Part shown: positions 8,819 through 18,175 of the stretch, piece by piece | How positions within the stretch are numbered: the stretch's first letter is position 1 | How the letters are laid out: every line of letters starts with the position of its first letter | From: Pseudomonas viridiflava | GTDB lineage: Bacteria > Pseudomonadota > Gammaproteobacteria > Pseudomonadales > Pseudomonadaceae | Direction of reading: 5' to 3' | DNA: 64,000 nucleotides | NCBI RefSeq assembly: GCF_900583165.1 | Contig: NZ_UTKY01000024.1 | Location: forward strand, 1 to 64,000 | Notes under the pieces: model-generated | What the model was told of the DNA's origin: nothing | Seen by the model: the letters and a program-made list of their open reading frames with translations, nothing else | Database searches by the model: none | Made by a program: the position numbers and the translations under genes

Positions 8819-9106
8819 CGCTTGAACACGCTCCCACTGAAGTGCTGATCACCTCAGCCCGACTTGAACCGCCGTCGATAGTCTGTCGACTAGGATGCGG
8901 ATTTTCTGTTGATAATTAGTACTCTGGCGGCGAACAAGGTTCAGCTAATTGCGTCCAGGTTTTATCGGTTTTGCAACCCATGAACTGGCCACTGTGCAGT
9001 TGGGCCAATAGGCAGCGGGTGTGGCGAAGGTTACAGTGAATTGAGCGCTTTCATGAGCTAACGTTCATGCAAGCGCTTTTCTGACCACTCGCTGGAAACT
9101 GCACCT

Positions 9107-10012
9107 ATGAGAGATTTGCCGCCCACCGCGACATTGCGTGCGTTTGAAGTCGCCACTCGCCACCCGACGTTCACTGCGGCCGCGCAGGAACTGCATGTTA
9201 CCCAGAGCGCCGTCAGCCACCAGCTCAAGCATCTTGAAGCCCTATGGGGGCTGCAGTTGTTTGAACGTGGCCAGCCGTTACGCCTCACCGCTGCGGGGGT
9301 GGCGCTGGCGCCCATCGTGCGCGAGTTTTTCATGAGCCTGGAGGCGACTCTGGGTAACCTGCGCGAGCAAAAAGGCCGGGTTCGGCTCAGCGTCAGCACC
9401 ACCTATTCCTTCGCGCTCAAGTGGCTGCTGCCTCGTTTGCCGCGACTCTCTCGCCAGCACCCCGAATTGCTGGTCTCGCTGGACACCACGGACAACGTCA
9501 TCCACTTCTCCCACGGCCAGGCTGATGTCGCGATCCGGCTCGGCAAGGGCAATTACCCTGGCTTGTATTCGGAGTTCTTGTTTGGGGAACAGGTGTTTCC
9601 TGTGGCTAGCCCCGAACTGCTAGGGCGCGTTGGGACACCGCAGAGCCCCGCAGAGTTGTTGCATTTCCCGCTGCTGACGCGGGAGGGTGCGCAGTTGGTG
9701 CCCAAGTGGGAGGTGTGGTTTCAAGCCGTCGGGCTGGCCTATTTACCGCTCAACGAAAGCGTCAGATTTGGCGATACCAACATGACGGTCGAGGCGGCTT
9801 TGCTCGGCCAGGGCGTTGCGTTGGTGCGCAGTGGCCACGTTGAGAACGAAATCCGCGATGGCCGTCTGGTGCGGCTGTTCGATGTGGCGTTCCCATCGCC
9901 GCTGGCTTACTACTTCGTCTGCCCCAAAGGGATCGAATCCCAGCCCCATATCGCCAGCTTTCGCCAATGGTTAGTCAGCGAGGCGCTGAAGGTACAAGGT
10001 GTAGAACCGTAG
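9107..10012 (+). CDS. LysR-family transcriptional regulator (GcvA-like)
   Basis: A 301-residue regulator. An N-terminal winged helix-turn-helix (about residues 1-62; AAQELHVTQSAVSHQLKHLE) is followed by a periplasmic-binding-protein-like effector domain. The sequence FERGQPLRLTAAG and the DVAIRLGKGNYPG segment resemble the GcvA/AmpR branch. It sits 288 bp from the divergent kinase gene and 74 bp before an EamA transporter in the same direction, which is the most likely target. The upstream region contains GCGCTT...AAGCGC dyad sequence (9042-9076) that might be an operator; this was not tested. The effector is unknown. Confidence 0.92.
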   Translation: MRDLPPTATLRAFEVATRHPTFTAAAQELHVTQSAVSHQLKHLEALWGLQLFERGQPLRLTAAGVALAPIVREFFMSLEATLGNLREQKGRVRLSVSTTYSFALKWLLPRLPRLSRQHPELLVSLDTTDNVIHFSHGQADVAIRLGKGNYPGLYSEFLFGEQVFPVASPELLGRVGTPQSPAELLHFPLLTREGAQLVPKWEVWFQAVGLAYLPLNESVRFGDTNMTVEAALLGQGVALVRSGHVENEIRDGRLVRLFDVAFPSPLAYYFVCPKGIESQPHIASFRQWLVSEALKVQGVEP

Positions 10013-10086
10013 CTCATGAGTATCCACTCATGCTGCGATGAGGAGACTTCTCTTTAGTCCAGGCAGCGGATTGCCTACAGTGGCGC

Positions 10087-10914
10087 ATGCCTATTCATCT
10101 CATCTGTCTCGTTCTTTTCGCCGCGCTCCTGCATGCGAGCTGGAATGCGCTGCTGCGTAGCGGTGCCGATCGGCTGTGGTCCATGACGGTGATGTGCATT
10201 GCCATTGCAATGGTGTGTATCGTCGCCGCTGCCTTCATGGTGCCCCCCGCGATTGAAAGCTGGGGCTACGCGCTGCTTTCGGGGTTGCTGCATGTGGGCT
10301 ACAACCTGTTCCTGGTGCGCAGTTACCGAGTCGGCGACCTGGGGCAGATCTATCCGATTTCACGTGGATCGTCGCCGGTGCTGATCACCTTGGGTGCAGC
10401 CATTTTTGCCGGAGAAAGCATCAGCCCTGGCGAGTTGCTCGGTGTCACGCTGGTGTCAGCAGGGATTATTTCGCTGGCCTTCAAAGGGCGCAGCCTGTCG
10501 GTTCCCAGCTTGCCCTATGCGCTGGGAACGGGTTGCTTCATTGCGGCCTATAGCGTGGTCGACGGCATCGGCGCCAGGCTATCCGGCGCGCCGCTTGCCT
10601 ACACCGTGTGGATGTGCGCCCTGTGGGGCGTGTTGATGCCGCTGGTCTACATCGGCCTACGTGGCCCGCGCAGCTTGTTCTCGGTCCGGCCAGGAACCGT
10701 TACGGCTGTGGTCGGCGGACTGGTCTCTTTGCTCGCGTATGCAATGGTCATCTACGCCATGAACGAAGCGCCCCTGGGCGCGGTATCGGCATTGCGCGAA
10801 ACCAGCGTGCTGTTTGCGTTGCTGATCGGTTATGTGTTCCTCGGCGAGACGCTCACCGCGCGCCGGTTACTGGCGTGCGTCGTGATCGCCAGCGGCGCCG
10901 TCATCATCGGCTGA
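10087..10914 (+). CDS. EamA/DMT-family transporter
   Basis: A 275-residue integral membrane protein with about ten hydrophobic helices and the twofold repeat of the drug/metabolite transporter superfamily. Recognisable pieces are GQIYPISRGSSPVLITLGAAIFAGE in the first half and APLGAVSALRETSVLFALLIGYVFLGE in the second, each ending the conserved helix 4/helix 9 region. Substrate is unknown; such proteins commonly export amino acids or other metabolites. It follows the LysR gene and precedes an SDR gene by 29 bp, so the last two probably form one transcript. No strong ribosome-binding site is visible before the ATG. Confidence 0.9.
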   Translation: MPIHLICLVLFAALLHASWNALLRSGADRLWSMTVMCIAIAMVCIVAAAFMVPPAIESWGYALLSGLLHVGYNLFLVRSYRVGDLGQIYPISRGSSPVLITLGAAIFAGESISPGELLGVTLVSAGIISLAFKGRSLSVPSLPYALGTGCFIAAYSVVDGIGARLSGAPLAYTVWMCALWGVLMPLVYIGLRGPRSLFSVRPGTVTAVVGGLVSLLAYAMVIYAMNEAPLGAVSALRETSVLFALLIGYVFLGETLTARRLLACVVIASGAVIIG

Positions 10915-10943
10915 TACGGCCAACTGCTCAGGAGGTAGATTCA

Positions 10944-11705
10944 ATGATCAACGTCTCAAAGGCACCGCTGATTCTGATTACCGGTGGAAGTCGTGGAGGG
11001 GGGGCGGCCACCGCCCGGTTGGCCGCCGCGCGGGGTTATGACGTCGCCATCAGCTACGTTACCAACGAATCTGCGGCGCTGGCCGTGGTTGCGGATGTGC
11101 AAGCACTGGGGCGCAGAGGGTTGGCTGTGCGGGCCGACAGTGCAGACCCTCAACAAGTGCGCGAGTTGTTCGAGGCCATCGACCGCTCGTTCGGACGCAT
11201 CGATGTTCTGGTCAATAACGCGGGAGTACTGGCGCTACAGTCGCGCCTCGAAGACCTCGACTTTGAACGGATGCAGCGCATCTTTGCGGTCAACGCCATT
11301 GGGCCAATGCTCTGTGCGCAGCAGGCAGTGAAGCGCATGTCTTACCGCCACAACGGCCCGGGCGGGGTGGTGATCAATGTCTCTTCCGCGTCGGCGCGTC
11401 TCGGCAGCCCCAATGAATACGTTGACTATGCGGCATCAAAGGGCGCCTTGGAGACCTTCACCATCGGGTTCGCAAAAGAAGTGGCCCGGGAGGGGATACG
11501 CGTCAACTGCATTCGACCCGGGCATATCTATACCGACATGCATGCCAGTGGCGGTGAGCCGGGCCGGGTCGATCGGGTCAAGGACTCGATCCCCATGGGG
11601 CGGGGCGGTCAGCCGGAGGAGGTGGCACAGGCGATTCTATGGCTCGCCAGTGAGCAGGCGTCATTTGTTACCGGAACATTCCTCGACGTGACGGGGGGCA
11701 AGTGA
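10944..11705 (+). CDS. SDR-family NAD(P)-dependent oxidoreductase
   Basis: A 253-residue classical short-chain dehydrogenase/reductase. Start is the ATG preceded by GGAGG. Visible signatures: the coenzyme loop TGGSRGGGAAT (a variant of TGxxxGxG), NNAGVL, the catalytic Ser in VINVSSASA and the YxxxK dyad in YVDYAASKG, with Asn in the N-N-A-G strand. The Gly-rich loop with Arg after TGGS suggests NADP(H) preference. The C-terminal FVTGTFLDVTGGK is the usual family ending. It resembles glucose or sugar dehydrogenase-type SDRs, but substrate cannot be assigned. The gene is likely co-transcribed with the EamA transporter. Confidence 0.92.
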   Translation: MINVSKAPLILITGGSRGGGAATARLAAARGYDVAISYVTNESAALAVVADVQALGRRGLAVRADSADPQQVRELFEAIDRSFGRIDVLVNNAGVLALQSRLEDLDFERMQRIFAVNAIGPMLCAQQAVKRMSYRHNGPGGVVINVSSASARLGSPNEYVDYAASKGALETFTIGFAKEVAREGIRVNCIRPGHIYTDMHASGGEPGRVDRVKDSIPMGRGGQPEEVAQAILWLASEQASFVTGTFLDVTGGK

Positions 11706-11742
11706 GCCAGAGGCACCGCGCATCGACTCCTGGCGCGCGGCT

Positions 11743-12711
11743 TCAAGCAACAGTCAGTTGCCTCGCCTTACGACTTAATCCAGGTGTCTTGCCCGTAATG
11801 CGTTTGAATGCGCGACTGAACGCGGCCTGGGACGTGTAGCCCAAACGCTGTGCGACCTCTTCAATCGGTAGCCTTTCGAGGGTCAGCCACTGGCTGGCGA
11901 GCCGCATTCGCAGTTCGGTGACATAGCGCAGCGGGGTCATGCCAATCGTCACTTGGAAGCGGTCCGCGAAGGCCGAGCGTGAGGTATTGCAGTGCTCTGC
12001 CAACTGCGCAACGGTCCAGTCGCGTCCCGGGTGTTGGTGGAGCGCAAGCAGTGCCCCGGCCAAGCGTGGATCGCGCAAGGCGGCGACCAGTCCAGAGGCA
12101 TTCCCGCAGGCGCACTCCACCCAGCCGCGGACGACCATGGCCGCCACCACGTCGGCCAGCCGCGCGAGGATACCGGCGAAGCCGATACGTGCGGCGCTGA
12201 CCTCGCGCTCCATGGTGGTCAGGATGGGCACCAGTCCGGGGTAACGCTGGCCGCCGGCATCAATCAACATCAGGCCCGGCATCAGCCGGCCAAGGCCATG
12301 GATGCTGCCCAGTTCAAACTCCATGCAACCACTGAACAACAGGGTGCTCGGCGTGGGGCTGCCATCGGTTCCGGTTTCTACTGCGCTGACGGCATCCCCG
12401 AGGGGGTCACCCTCCAGGCGATCGATGTCTTGAATTGACACGCCCGGATGGGAAAACAGTTGATGCGCCGCGCCGTGGGAAATGAACACGGCGTTACCCG
12501 CCGACAGCGCGTAAGTGGCCCCGTCTTCCATTTGCAGCACCGCATTGCCGACGGCCATGAAGTGGAACCAGGCATGCCCAGGTTTCTCAGCGAAGCCCAG
12601 ACCGAAGGACGGTCCGGCTTGAATGCGCCGGTATTCGACGCCACGCAGGCGCATGCCACGTAGCAGCTCGTTGATGAGATCCGAGGAAAGAGCAAACTGA
12701 TCTGCAGGCAT
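11743..12711 (-). CDS. AraC-family regulator with N-terminal cupin domain
   Basis: A 322-residue regulator. Residues about 20-190 form a cupin-type sensing domain (HAWFHFMAVGNAVLQMEDG, then ALSAGNAVFISHGAAH), and residues 215-320 carry two helix-turn-helix motifs typical of AraC/XylS proteins: WTVAQLAEHCNTSRSAFADRF and IEEVAQRLGYTSQAAFSRAF. It is transcribed divergently from the MFS gene at 12813, with a 5-3-5 palindrome between them, the usual organisation for a cupin-AraC regulator controlling a neighbouring transporter. The effector is unknown. Confidence 0.92.
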   Translation of the reverse strand: MPADQFALSSDLINELLRGMRLRGVEYRRIQAGPSFGLGFAEKPGHAWFHFMAVGNAVLQMEDGATYALSAGNAVFISHGAAHQLFSHPGVSIQDIDRLEGDPLGDAVSAVETGTDGSPTPSTLLFSGCMEFELGSIHGLGRLMPGLMLIDAGGQRYPGLVPILTTMEREVSAARIGFAGILARLADVVAAMVVRGWVECACGNASGLVAALRDPRLAGALLALHQHPGRDWTVAQLAEHCNTSRSAFADRFQVTIGMTPLRYVTELRMRLASQWLTLERLPIEEVAQRLGYTSQAAFSRAFKRITGKTPGLSRKARQLTVA

Positions 12712-12744
12712 TTTCAGGTGTTTTAGTCAAAAAGTAGAGATTTG

Positions 12745-12757
12745 TGATCATAGATCA
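12745..12757. promoter_or_regulatory. Palindrome TGATC-ATA-GATCA between AraC gene and MFS gene
   Basis: A perfect inverted repeat of 5-bp arms with a 3-bp centre lies 34 bp upstream of the AraC-type gene start and 56 bp before the divergent transporter. It is a candidate operator for one of the two, but AraC proteins usually recognise direct repeats, so assignment is tentative. Confidence 0.35.
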
Positions 12758-12812
12758 TCCAGCTACCGGCGCCTAGACTGCGGCTCGCAATGAAGATTGG
12801 GAGATCCGAGAA

Positions 12813-14063
12813 ATGACTGACTGTGTGTGTAATGCCGTGTCCGACCGCCATCCCGGCCTCGGCTCGGACGTAGAGCCTGCGACCCCCGCGTGGATGGCCG
12901 TCTTCTCGTTGGCTATGGGGGTATTTGGATTACTGACCGCTGAGTACCTTCCGGCCAGCTTGTTGACGCTGATGGCGACTGACCTGGGCGTATCCGAAGC
13001 GCTGGCTGGCCAAGCGGTAACGGTGACAGCGGTGGTGGCGCTGTTCGCTGGCTTATTGGTTCCAGGCCTGACCCGTGGCATCGACCGACGTTGGGTGTTG
13101 CTGGGTTTTTCCACGTTGATGGTGGCCTCCAATCTTTTGGTCGCCGTGTCCTCCAGCTTCGCGGTGCTGCTGTTGATGCGTATCTTGCTGGGCATTGCCC
13201 TGGGCGGGTTCTGGAGCATGGCGGCGGCGGTCGCGATGCGCTTGGTACCGAGTGCGTTGTTGCCACGGGCGCTGTCAATTATTTTTAGCGGCATTGCCAT
13301 CGGCACTGTCGTCGCAGTGCCGCTGGGCAGCTATCTGGGCGGGCTGTATGGCTGGCGCAGCGCATTCTTTGCCGCGGCGGCGGTTGGCATGGTGACCCTG
13401 GCTTTCCAGTCGTTCACGCTGCCGCGCCTGGCGCCGCGCCGGCCGGCACGTCTGCGGACCATACTCGAAGTGTTGCAGCGCCCGGGCATCGCGATGGGGA
13501 TGTTCGGTTGTGTGCTGGTGCACAGCGGGCACTTCGCGATGTTCACCTATGTCCGGCCATTCCTTGAAGGTACGACCGGCATCGGCGCGCAAGGGCTGTC
13601 TTTGATGCTGCTGGGGTTTGGTGTGGCGAACTTTGTCGGCACGCTGTTGACCGGAAAGCTGCTGGAGCGCTACCCGCTGGCCACGCTGGTGGTGATGCCC
13701 GCGCTGGTCGGCGTTGCAGCACTGGCGTTGGTGCTATTGCCGGCCTCGATTGCGGGGCAGGCGGTACTGCTGACGATCTGGGGCTTGGCCTTTGGTGGAG
13801 TGCCAGTGGCGTGGTCGAACTGGGTCGCCAGTGCGGTACCTGATCAGGCCGAAAGCGCCGGAGGCATGGTGGTCGCATCTGTGCAGTCAGCCATCGCAAC
13901 GGGCGCTGCCGCTGGCGGTGCAGTGTTCAGCCTCGGCGGCAGCGCCGGTGTATTCATAGCGGCGGCCGTACTGATGTTGCTGGCCGCATTGCTGATTGCG
14001 CTGCGTGTGCGCGTCCCTTCTGCCCAGGGCGTACGCCAGCCCAAGCCCGCGTTGCACCTTTGA
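12813..14063 (+). CDS. MFS efflux transporter (NepI/AraJ-like, DHA1)
   Basis: A 416-residue membrane protein with 12 predicted helices. The family signature is visible as GLVPGLTRGIDRRWVLLG in the loop between helices 2 and 3 and RILLGIALGGFWSMAAAVAMRLVP in helix 4, very close to purine ribonucleoside/sugar efflux proteins such as NepI. It is divergent from the AraC gene and precedes a second transporter. Export of a metabolite or toxic compound is the likely role; substrate unknown. The N-terminal 25 residues are a hydrophilic extension. Confidence 0.9.
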   Translation: MTDCVCNAVSDRHPGLGSDVEPATPAWMAVFSLAMGVFGLLTAEYLPASLLTLMATDLGVSEALAGQAVTVTAVVALFAGLLVPGLTRGIDRRWVLLGFSTLMVASNLLVAVSSSFAVLLLMRILLGIALGGFWSMAAAVAMRLVPSALLPRALSIIFSGIAIGTVVAVPLGSYLGGLYGWRSAFFAAAAVGMVTLAFQSFTLPRLAPRRPARLRTILEVLQRPGIAMGMFGCVLVHSGHFAMFTYVRPFLEGTTGIGAQGLSLMLLGFGVANFVGTLLTGKLLERYPLATLVVMPALVGVAALALVLLPASIAGQAVLLTIWGLAFGGVPVAWSNWVASAVPDQAESAGGMVVASVQSAIATGAAAGGAVFSLGGSAGVFIAAAVLMLLAALLIALRVRVPSAQGVRQPKPALHL

Positions 14064-14092
14064 ACCGGTTTGTACCTACCCTGGAGATACCC

Positions 14093-15418
14093 ATGAACAA
14101 TACGACGTCTCACCAAGGACGCCTCAAATCGTTGCGCGCGGCAGGCATCGGCAATGCGCTTGAATGGTTTGACTGGACCCTGTACGCAACCTTTTCGGTG
14201 TACCTGGCAGCCAATCTGTTCGACAAGACCGATGCGCGTTCGGCGATGCTCGCGACCCTTGCTGTGTTTGCGGTGGGCTTTGTCGCACGCCCGGTCGGCG
14301 GGTGGCTGTTTGGCCGCCTGAGCGACCGGCTGGGGCGCCGGACCATCATGGTGATCACCATGCTGCTCCTTGCGGTCAGCAGCCTGGGCATCGCGATGAT
14401 TCCCAACTACCAGAGCGTTGGCCTGTACGCCTCGGTCGCGCTGCTGTTTTTCCGTCTCGTGCAGGGGCTCGCCCATGGTGGCGAGACAGGGGTTTCGTAC
14501 ACCTATGTCGCCGAGATCGCCCCCAGTAAGCACCGTGGCTTATGGTCAAGTTCCGTCTATGTGGGCGTGACGCTAGGGGTGATGGCGGCGACGGCCGTGG
14601 CGGCGGCGCTGACCTGGCTACTGGGCGCGCAAGCCATGGGTGACTACGGCTGGAGGATTGGTTTCGCCATCGGCGGAGTACTCGGGATTTACGCGCTGTT
14701 TTTGCGCCGGGGTGCGCAGGAGTCCCATGTATTTGTAGAGCAGCAGGGTCTGGCGCGGCCGCCGCGCAAGCTGTCCAAGGGCGAGAGGCTACGCGTGGCG
14801 CGTAACATCGTCATGCTTGCCGCAGCCGCCAATGTCACCTACTACGCCTGGGTCACGTTCGGCGCTTCGACGGCGATTGCCCAGGGGATGGACGCTACCG
14901 GTGCCTACGTGGCCAGTCTGCTCGCGCAGATCCTGTGTGTGTGCTGGCTGCCGGTCTGCGGAATGTTGTCCGATCGGGTAGGGCGCCGCCCCATGGTCAT
15001 CGCCTGGGGCCTGGGCGTGATCCTGTTGACCTATCCCATCTCGATCATGGTGACCACTGAGCCTTACACGCTGTTTTTGGCCCAGGTGCTGGGCCTGGGC
15101 GCCTGGTCGTTGATCGCGGCGATTTTCCCGGCCGTGCTGTCCGAGCAGGTACCGACCCAGGCGCGGGCACAGGGTGTCGGCCTGGTGTCTTCGGTTTCGG
15201 TGGCGATCTTTGGCGGCACCGCTCCCTATCTACACAGCTATCTTAGCGGCGCCGACCTTGGCTATCTGTACGTCAGCTATGTCATTGGGTTGGGCGTAGT
15301 CACCGTCCTGGCTGGGTTTCTTATCGATGAAACGGCGGGCATCGACCTTGCGCACATTGAGGCGCCTGGTGCTCGAATCGGCGCAGGTTCAGCCAATCAA
15401 AGGAGTACGGCGCAATGA
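14093..15418 (+). CDS. MFS transporter of the metabolite:H+ symporter type
   Basis: A 441-residue MFS protein of the alpha-ketoglutarate/proline-betaine symporter group. The N-terminal IGNALEWFDWTLYATFSVYLA is the family hallmark, followed by GRLSDRLGRRTIMVIT and the QGLAHGGETGVSYTYVAEIAP helix-4 segment. I choose the ATG at 14093, preceded by GGAG; an in-frame TTG at 14060 is upstream but lacks support. Uptake of an organic acid or zwitterion is likely. It overlaps the next gene by ATGA, tying it functionally to the dimethylformamidase-like protein. Confidence 0.9.
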   Translation: MNNTTSHQGRLKSLRAAGIGNALEWFDWTLYATFSVYLAANLFDKTDARSAMLATLAVFAVGFVARPVGGWLFGRLSDRLGRRTIMVITMLLLAVSSLGIAMIPNYQSVGLYASVALLFFRLVQGLAHGGETGVSYTYVAEIAPSKHRGLWSSSVYVGVTLGVMAATAVAAALTWLLGAQAMGDYGWRIGFAIGGVLGIYALFLRRGAQESHVFVEQQGLARPPRKLSKGERLRVARNIVMLAAAANVTYYAWVTFGASTAIAQGMDATGAYVASLLAQILCVCWLPVCGMLSDRVGRRPMVIAWGLGVILLTYPISIMVTTEPYTLFLAQVLGLGAWSLIAAIFPAVLSEQVPTQARAQGVGLVSSVSVAIFGGTAPYLHSYLSGADLGYLYVSYVIGLGVVTVLAGFLIDETAGIDLAHIEAPGARIGAGSANQRSTAQ

Positions 15419-17064
15419 CTTCAACCACCCTCAACAATACCGCTGCACGAGGTGAGCGACCGGGCGCTAGCGTGACCGTCAGCCAGACCTCGGGGCCACG
15501 TCAGGCCGCACGCGAGACCTGGGTCGAAGTGCCTTCCGAGTCTGGCCCGGCGGCCGCTTGGTGCTACTCGGATCGCCGCGCCTATCGCCCGGGTGATTCG
15601 GTTTGCCTGTATCTGTCGTCGAACCGCCCGCAAGTGCGGCTTCGGATCTATCGTGATGGCACCATCGCCCGCACGCTGCATACCACCGACAATCTTGATG
15701 CTCAATTCCACCCCATACCCGAGCGTGCCTACGAGCATGGCTGCCAGTGGCCTGTCTTCATGCAATGGTCAGTCCCGGCGGATGCCGAGCAGGGTGGCTA
15801 TATAGTCGAAATACGGGACGGCGCTGACAACGTCCTCGGGCATCATCTATTCATTGTCAAGGCGCGGCGCAAGCGCGCCGACGCTTTGGTGCTCGTCGCG
15901 GCCACATCGACGTGGGCCGCCTATAACGACTGGGGCGGTGCCAATCATTACTTTGGCCTTCACCCCGGCACGCCGCGTGGCCGCTCACCGCTGCTGTCGG
16001 CACAGCGGCCCTGGGCGCGAGGGCAGGTTTGGCTGCCAGAGGATGCGCCACGGTGCGTCAACGCGACCCGGCCCCGCAAGCCAGGGCCGGCGCGCTATGA
16101 GTTTATCGAATGGGCCAGCCTTAACGGTTACGCCAAGTACTACGCGCTGGCGGGGTGGGCTTCCTACGAAAGGCCCTTTGTGGTCTGGGCCGAACAGCAG
16201 GGGTATACGGTGCATATCCTGACCCAGGACGATTTGCATCACGACCCGCACGCGCTCGAGGGCTACGCCTGTGCCGTCTTCGCCGGGCACGACGAGTACT
16301 GGACGCGGGACATGCGCGACCATGTCGACGCCTTTGTCGAGACGGGCGGCAAGGTCGCGCGTTTCGCCGGCAATTTCATGTGGCAGATTCGCCTGGAGGA
16401 CGAGGGCCAGCGGCAGGTGGCCTACAAGTACGATGCCGGCGCGCTCGATCCCGTAGGGGCTACCGAACCACATCGGCTAACGGGGGCCTGGGAAGATCCG
16501 AGGGTAAATCACCCCGGGGCGAAGACCTTTGGGGTGAATGCACTGCGGGGAATTTACGGCAGTTTTGGAGGAATGGCACCGCGCAACCCTCGCGGGTATA
16601 CGGTCTTCAGGCCTGAACACTGGGTATTTACGGGGACAGGCCTCGGCTACGCGGACATGTTTGGAGACGAGGCCAACATCTTCGGCTATGAAGTGGATGG
16701 CTTGGAATACACGTTCATCGACGGCCTCCCAGAACCGCTCGGCACAGACGGTGCGCCCTATGGCTTGCAAATTCTCGCAATGGGCTGGGCGACCAATGCC
16801 GAGCATGGCCGCTCCGAGGATGCCTATTCATTCATGCTGGGCGACGGCGACGCCCGGTTTCGTGCCGCCATCCTGGCGCCTGACCTTAGTGACGCCAGCA
16901 TCGATTTGCATAGCCGCGGGGCGGGCATGGTGGTGCACTTTCACAAAGGTCGCGGTGAGGTCTTTACCGCCGCCACGTGCGAATGGGTACATGGGCTCAT
17001 GCAGGCAGACATTTACACGGTGATGATCACAAAAAATGTGCTCGATCGGTTCTTGCTTATCTAG
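15415..17064 (+). CDS. N,N-dimethylformamidase large-subunit-like protein
   Basis: A 549-residue protein resembling the large (beta) subunit of N,N-dimethylformamidase, an iron amidohydrolase that splits dimethylformamide into formate and dimethylamine. Characteristic stretches are ATSTWAAYNDWGGANHYFG, AGHDEYWTRDMRDHV and ARFAGNFMWQIRLE. The HDEYW tyrosine probably helps bind the iron (inference). The N-terminal 120 residues look like a beta-sandwich. As I recall, characterised DMFase large subunits are longer (about 760 residues). No gene for the small subunit is adjacent. The start overlaps the MFS stop (ATGA), so transporter and enzyme are co-translated. The true substrate is probably another small amide. 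Confidence 0.8.
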   Translation: MTSTTLNNTAARGERPGASVTVSQTSGPRQAARETWVEVPSESGPAAAWCYSDRRAYRPGDSVCLYLSSNRPQVRLRIYRDGTIARTLHTTDNLDAQFHPIPERAYEHGCQWPVFMQWSVPADAEQGGYIVEIRDGADNVLGHHLFIVKARRKRADALVLVAATSTWAAYNDWGGANHYFGLHPGTPRGRSPLLSAQRPWARGQVWLPEDAPRCVNATRPRKPGPARYEFIEWASLNGYAKYYALAGWASYERPFVVWAEQQGYTVHILTQDDLHHDPHALEGYACAVFAGHDEYWTRDMRDHVDAFVETGGKVARFAGNFMWQIRLEDEGQRQVAYKYDAGALDPVGATEPHRLTGAWEDPRVNHPGAKTFGVNALRGIYGSFGGMAPRNPRGYTVFRPEHWVFTGTGLGYADMFGDEANIFGYEVDGLEYTFIDGLPEPLGTDGAPYGLQILAMGWATNAEHGRSEDAYSFMLGDGDARFRAAILAPDLSDASIDLHSRGAGMVVHFHKGRGEVFTAATCEWVHGLMQADIYTVMITKNVLDRFLLI

Positions 17065-17143
17065 ACGAACTCGCCGGGGCGGACTGGCGACGGGATCAGG
17101 GATCGCCACTAAGATCAGGCCGTCCGCCGGAATGCAATAAACG

Positions 17144-17170
17144 AAAAAACCCGCCAATAGGCGGGTTTTA
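17144..17170 (-). terminator. Rho-independent terminator, mainly for tRNA-Leu
   Basis: CCCGCC-AATA-GGCGGG hairpin flanked by six A on the left and TTTT on the right. Reading minus strand it gives GGCGGGTTTTTT just after the tRNA 3' end; on the plus strand it can also stop the dimethylformamidase-like transcript. Confidence 0.8.
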
Positions 17171-17212
17171 AAGGGCTCCACAGGCTGTGATAGCTGCCCA
17201 TGGAACGAGAGA

Positions 17213-17299
17213 TGGTGCCCGAACCCGGAATCGAACCGGGACGCCCTTACGAGCGGGGGATTTTAAGTCCCATGCGTCTACCAGTTTCGCCATTCGGGC
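17213..17299 (-). tRNA. tRNA-Leu (anticodon UAA)
   Basis: An 87-base minus-strand tRNA. The acceptor stem is GCCCGAA pairing with TTCGGGC, followed by an encoded CCA. The T-arm contains GGTTCGATTCC, the D-arm starts AGACGC after TGGCGAAACTGGT, and the anticodon loop GGACTTAAAATCC gives UAA. The long variable arm (CGCTCGTAAGGGCG) is typical of a class II leucine tRNA. The 3' end faces the accessory block to the left. Confidence 0.95.
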
Positions 17300-17436
17300 G
17301 GCAGCGCGATGTTGCAGGGTTGGGAATATATAGACCCACGCGCTTTGATGCAAGGTCGAATGGCCGCTTTGTTGCGCCGGTATACGCAGGAAAAAGCTCG
17401 ATAGATCAGTGATCTACGCCGGGTTTAAGCAAGCGT

Positions 17437-18117
17437 TTAGTAAGCGCCCGCTACCGCAGCCACACCACTGACAATCGCAATCCCGGAGCTGCTGCCCAAT
17501 CGCGTGGCGCCGGCCTCGATCATCGCCAGGGCGGTGGCCACGTCGCGCACGCCGCCGGAGGCCTTTACGCCGATCACCGGGCCGACCACGTCGCGCATCA
17601 AGCGCACATCCGCCAATGTGGCGCCACCATGGCCAAAGCCGGTGGAAGTCTTCACGAAGGCGACGTTCAAGTCTCGGCAAATCATGCAGGCTTGAGTCTT
17701 TTGTTCATCGTTGAGCAGGCCGGTTTCCAGGATCACTTTCAGCGGTACCGTGCCGCAGGCTTTTAGCACGTGGGCGATGTCGTCGCGTACCAGGTCCAGC
17801 AGGCCGTCTTTCAACCCGCCAATGTTCAGCACCATGTCGATCTCCCGCGCACCGGCTTGAATAGCCAGCTTGGCTTCATGGGCCTTGGCGGCGCTGAGGC
17901 CGGCACCCAGGGGGAAGCCCACCACGGCGCAGACCAGCGACGGTGCGTCCGCTAGACACTCGACGGCCAGCGGTACGTTGGCGCTGTTGACGCACACGGA
18001 TTTGAAACCATAGGTACGAGCTTCGTCGCACAGTTGGCGAATGCTGGCCTGGGAGGCATCGGCAGCAAGCAGGGTGTGGTCGATATAAGCGGCGAGGGTG
18101 GCGGTGTCTTGGGGCAT
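17437..18117 (-). CDS. deoC: Deoxyribose-phosphate aldolase DeoC
   Basis: A 226-residue class I aldolase that splits 2-deoxyribose 5-phosphate into glyceraldehyde 3-phosphate and acetaldehyde. The Schiff-base Lys is in [18 protein letters not shown] (VKTSTGF) and the second key Lys in IGVKASGGV, both intact. It is divergent from the DeoR regulator and sugar operon, with its own promoter at 18176-18204 overlapping an operator-like repeat. Context suggests it acts on an intermediate of the neighbouring sugar or polyol pathway rather than only nucleoside salvage, as no deoA, deoB or deoD genes are adjacent. Confidence 0.95.
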   Translation of the reverse strand: MPQDTATLAAYIDHTLLAADASQASIRQLCDEARTYGFKSVCVNSANVPLAVECLADAPSLVCAVVGFPLGAGLSAAKAHEAKLAIQAGAREIDMVLNIGGLKDGLLDLVRDDIAHVLKACGTVPLKVILETGLLNDEQKTQACMICRDLNVAFVKTSTGFGHGGATLADVRLMRDVVGPVIGVKASGGVRDVATALAMIEAGATRLGSSSGIAIVSGVAAVAGAY

Positions 18118-18175
18118 GGCAGAAGTCCTGTGGGGAAGGGTGCTGGCAAAAGCCTGTTTGTGTTAAGTTGAATGC

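Noticed and set aside
17065..17299. Accessory block to the left of tRNA-Leu as an integrated genomic island
   Set aside because: The tRNA 3' end faces the block, but no integrase lies beside it and no second copy of the tRNA end was found in the 6460-17213 stretch.
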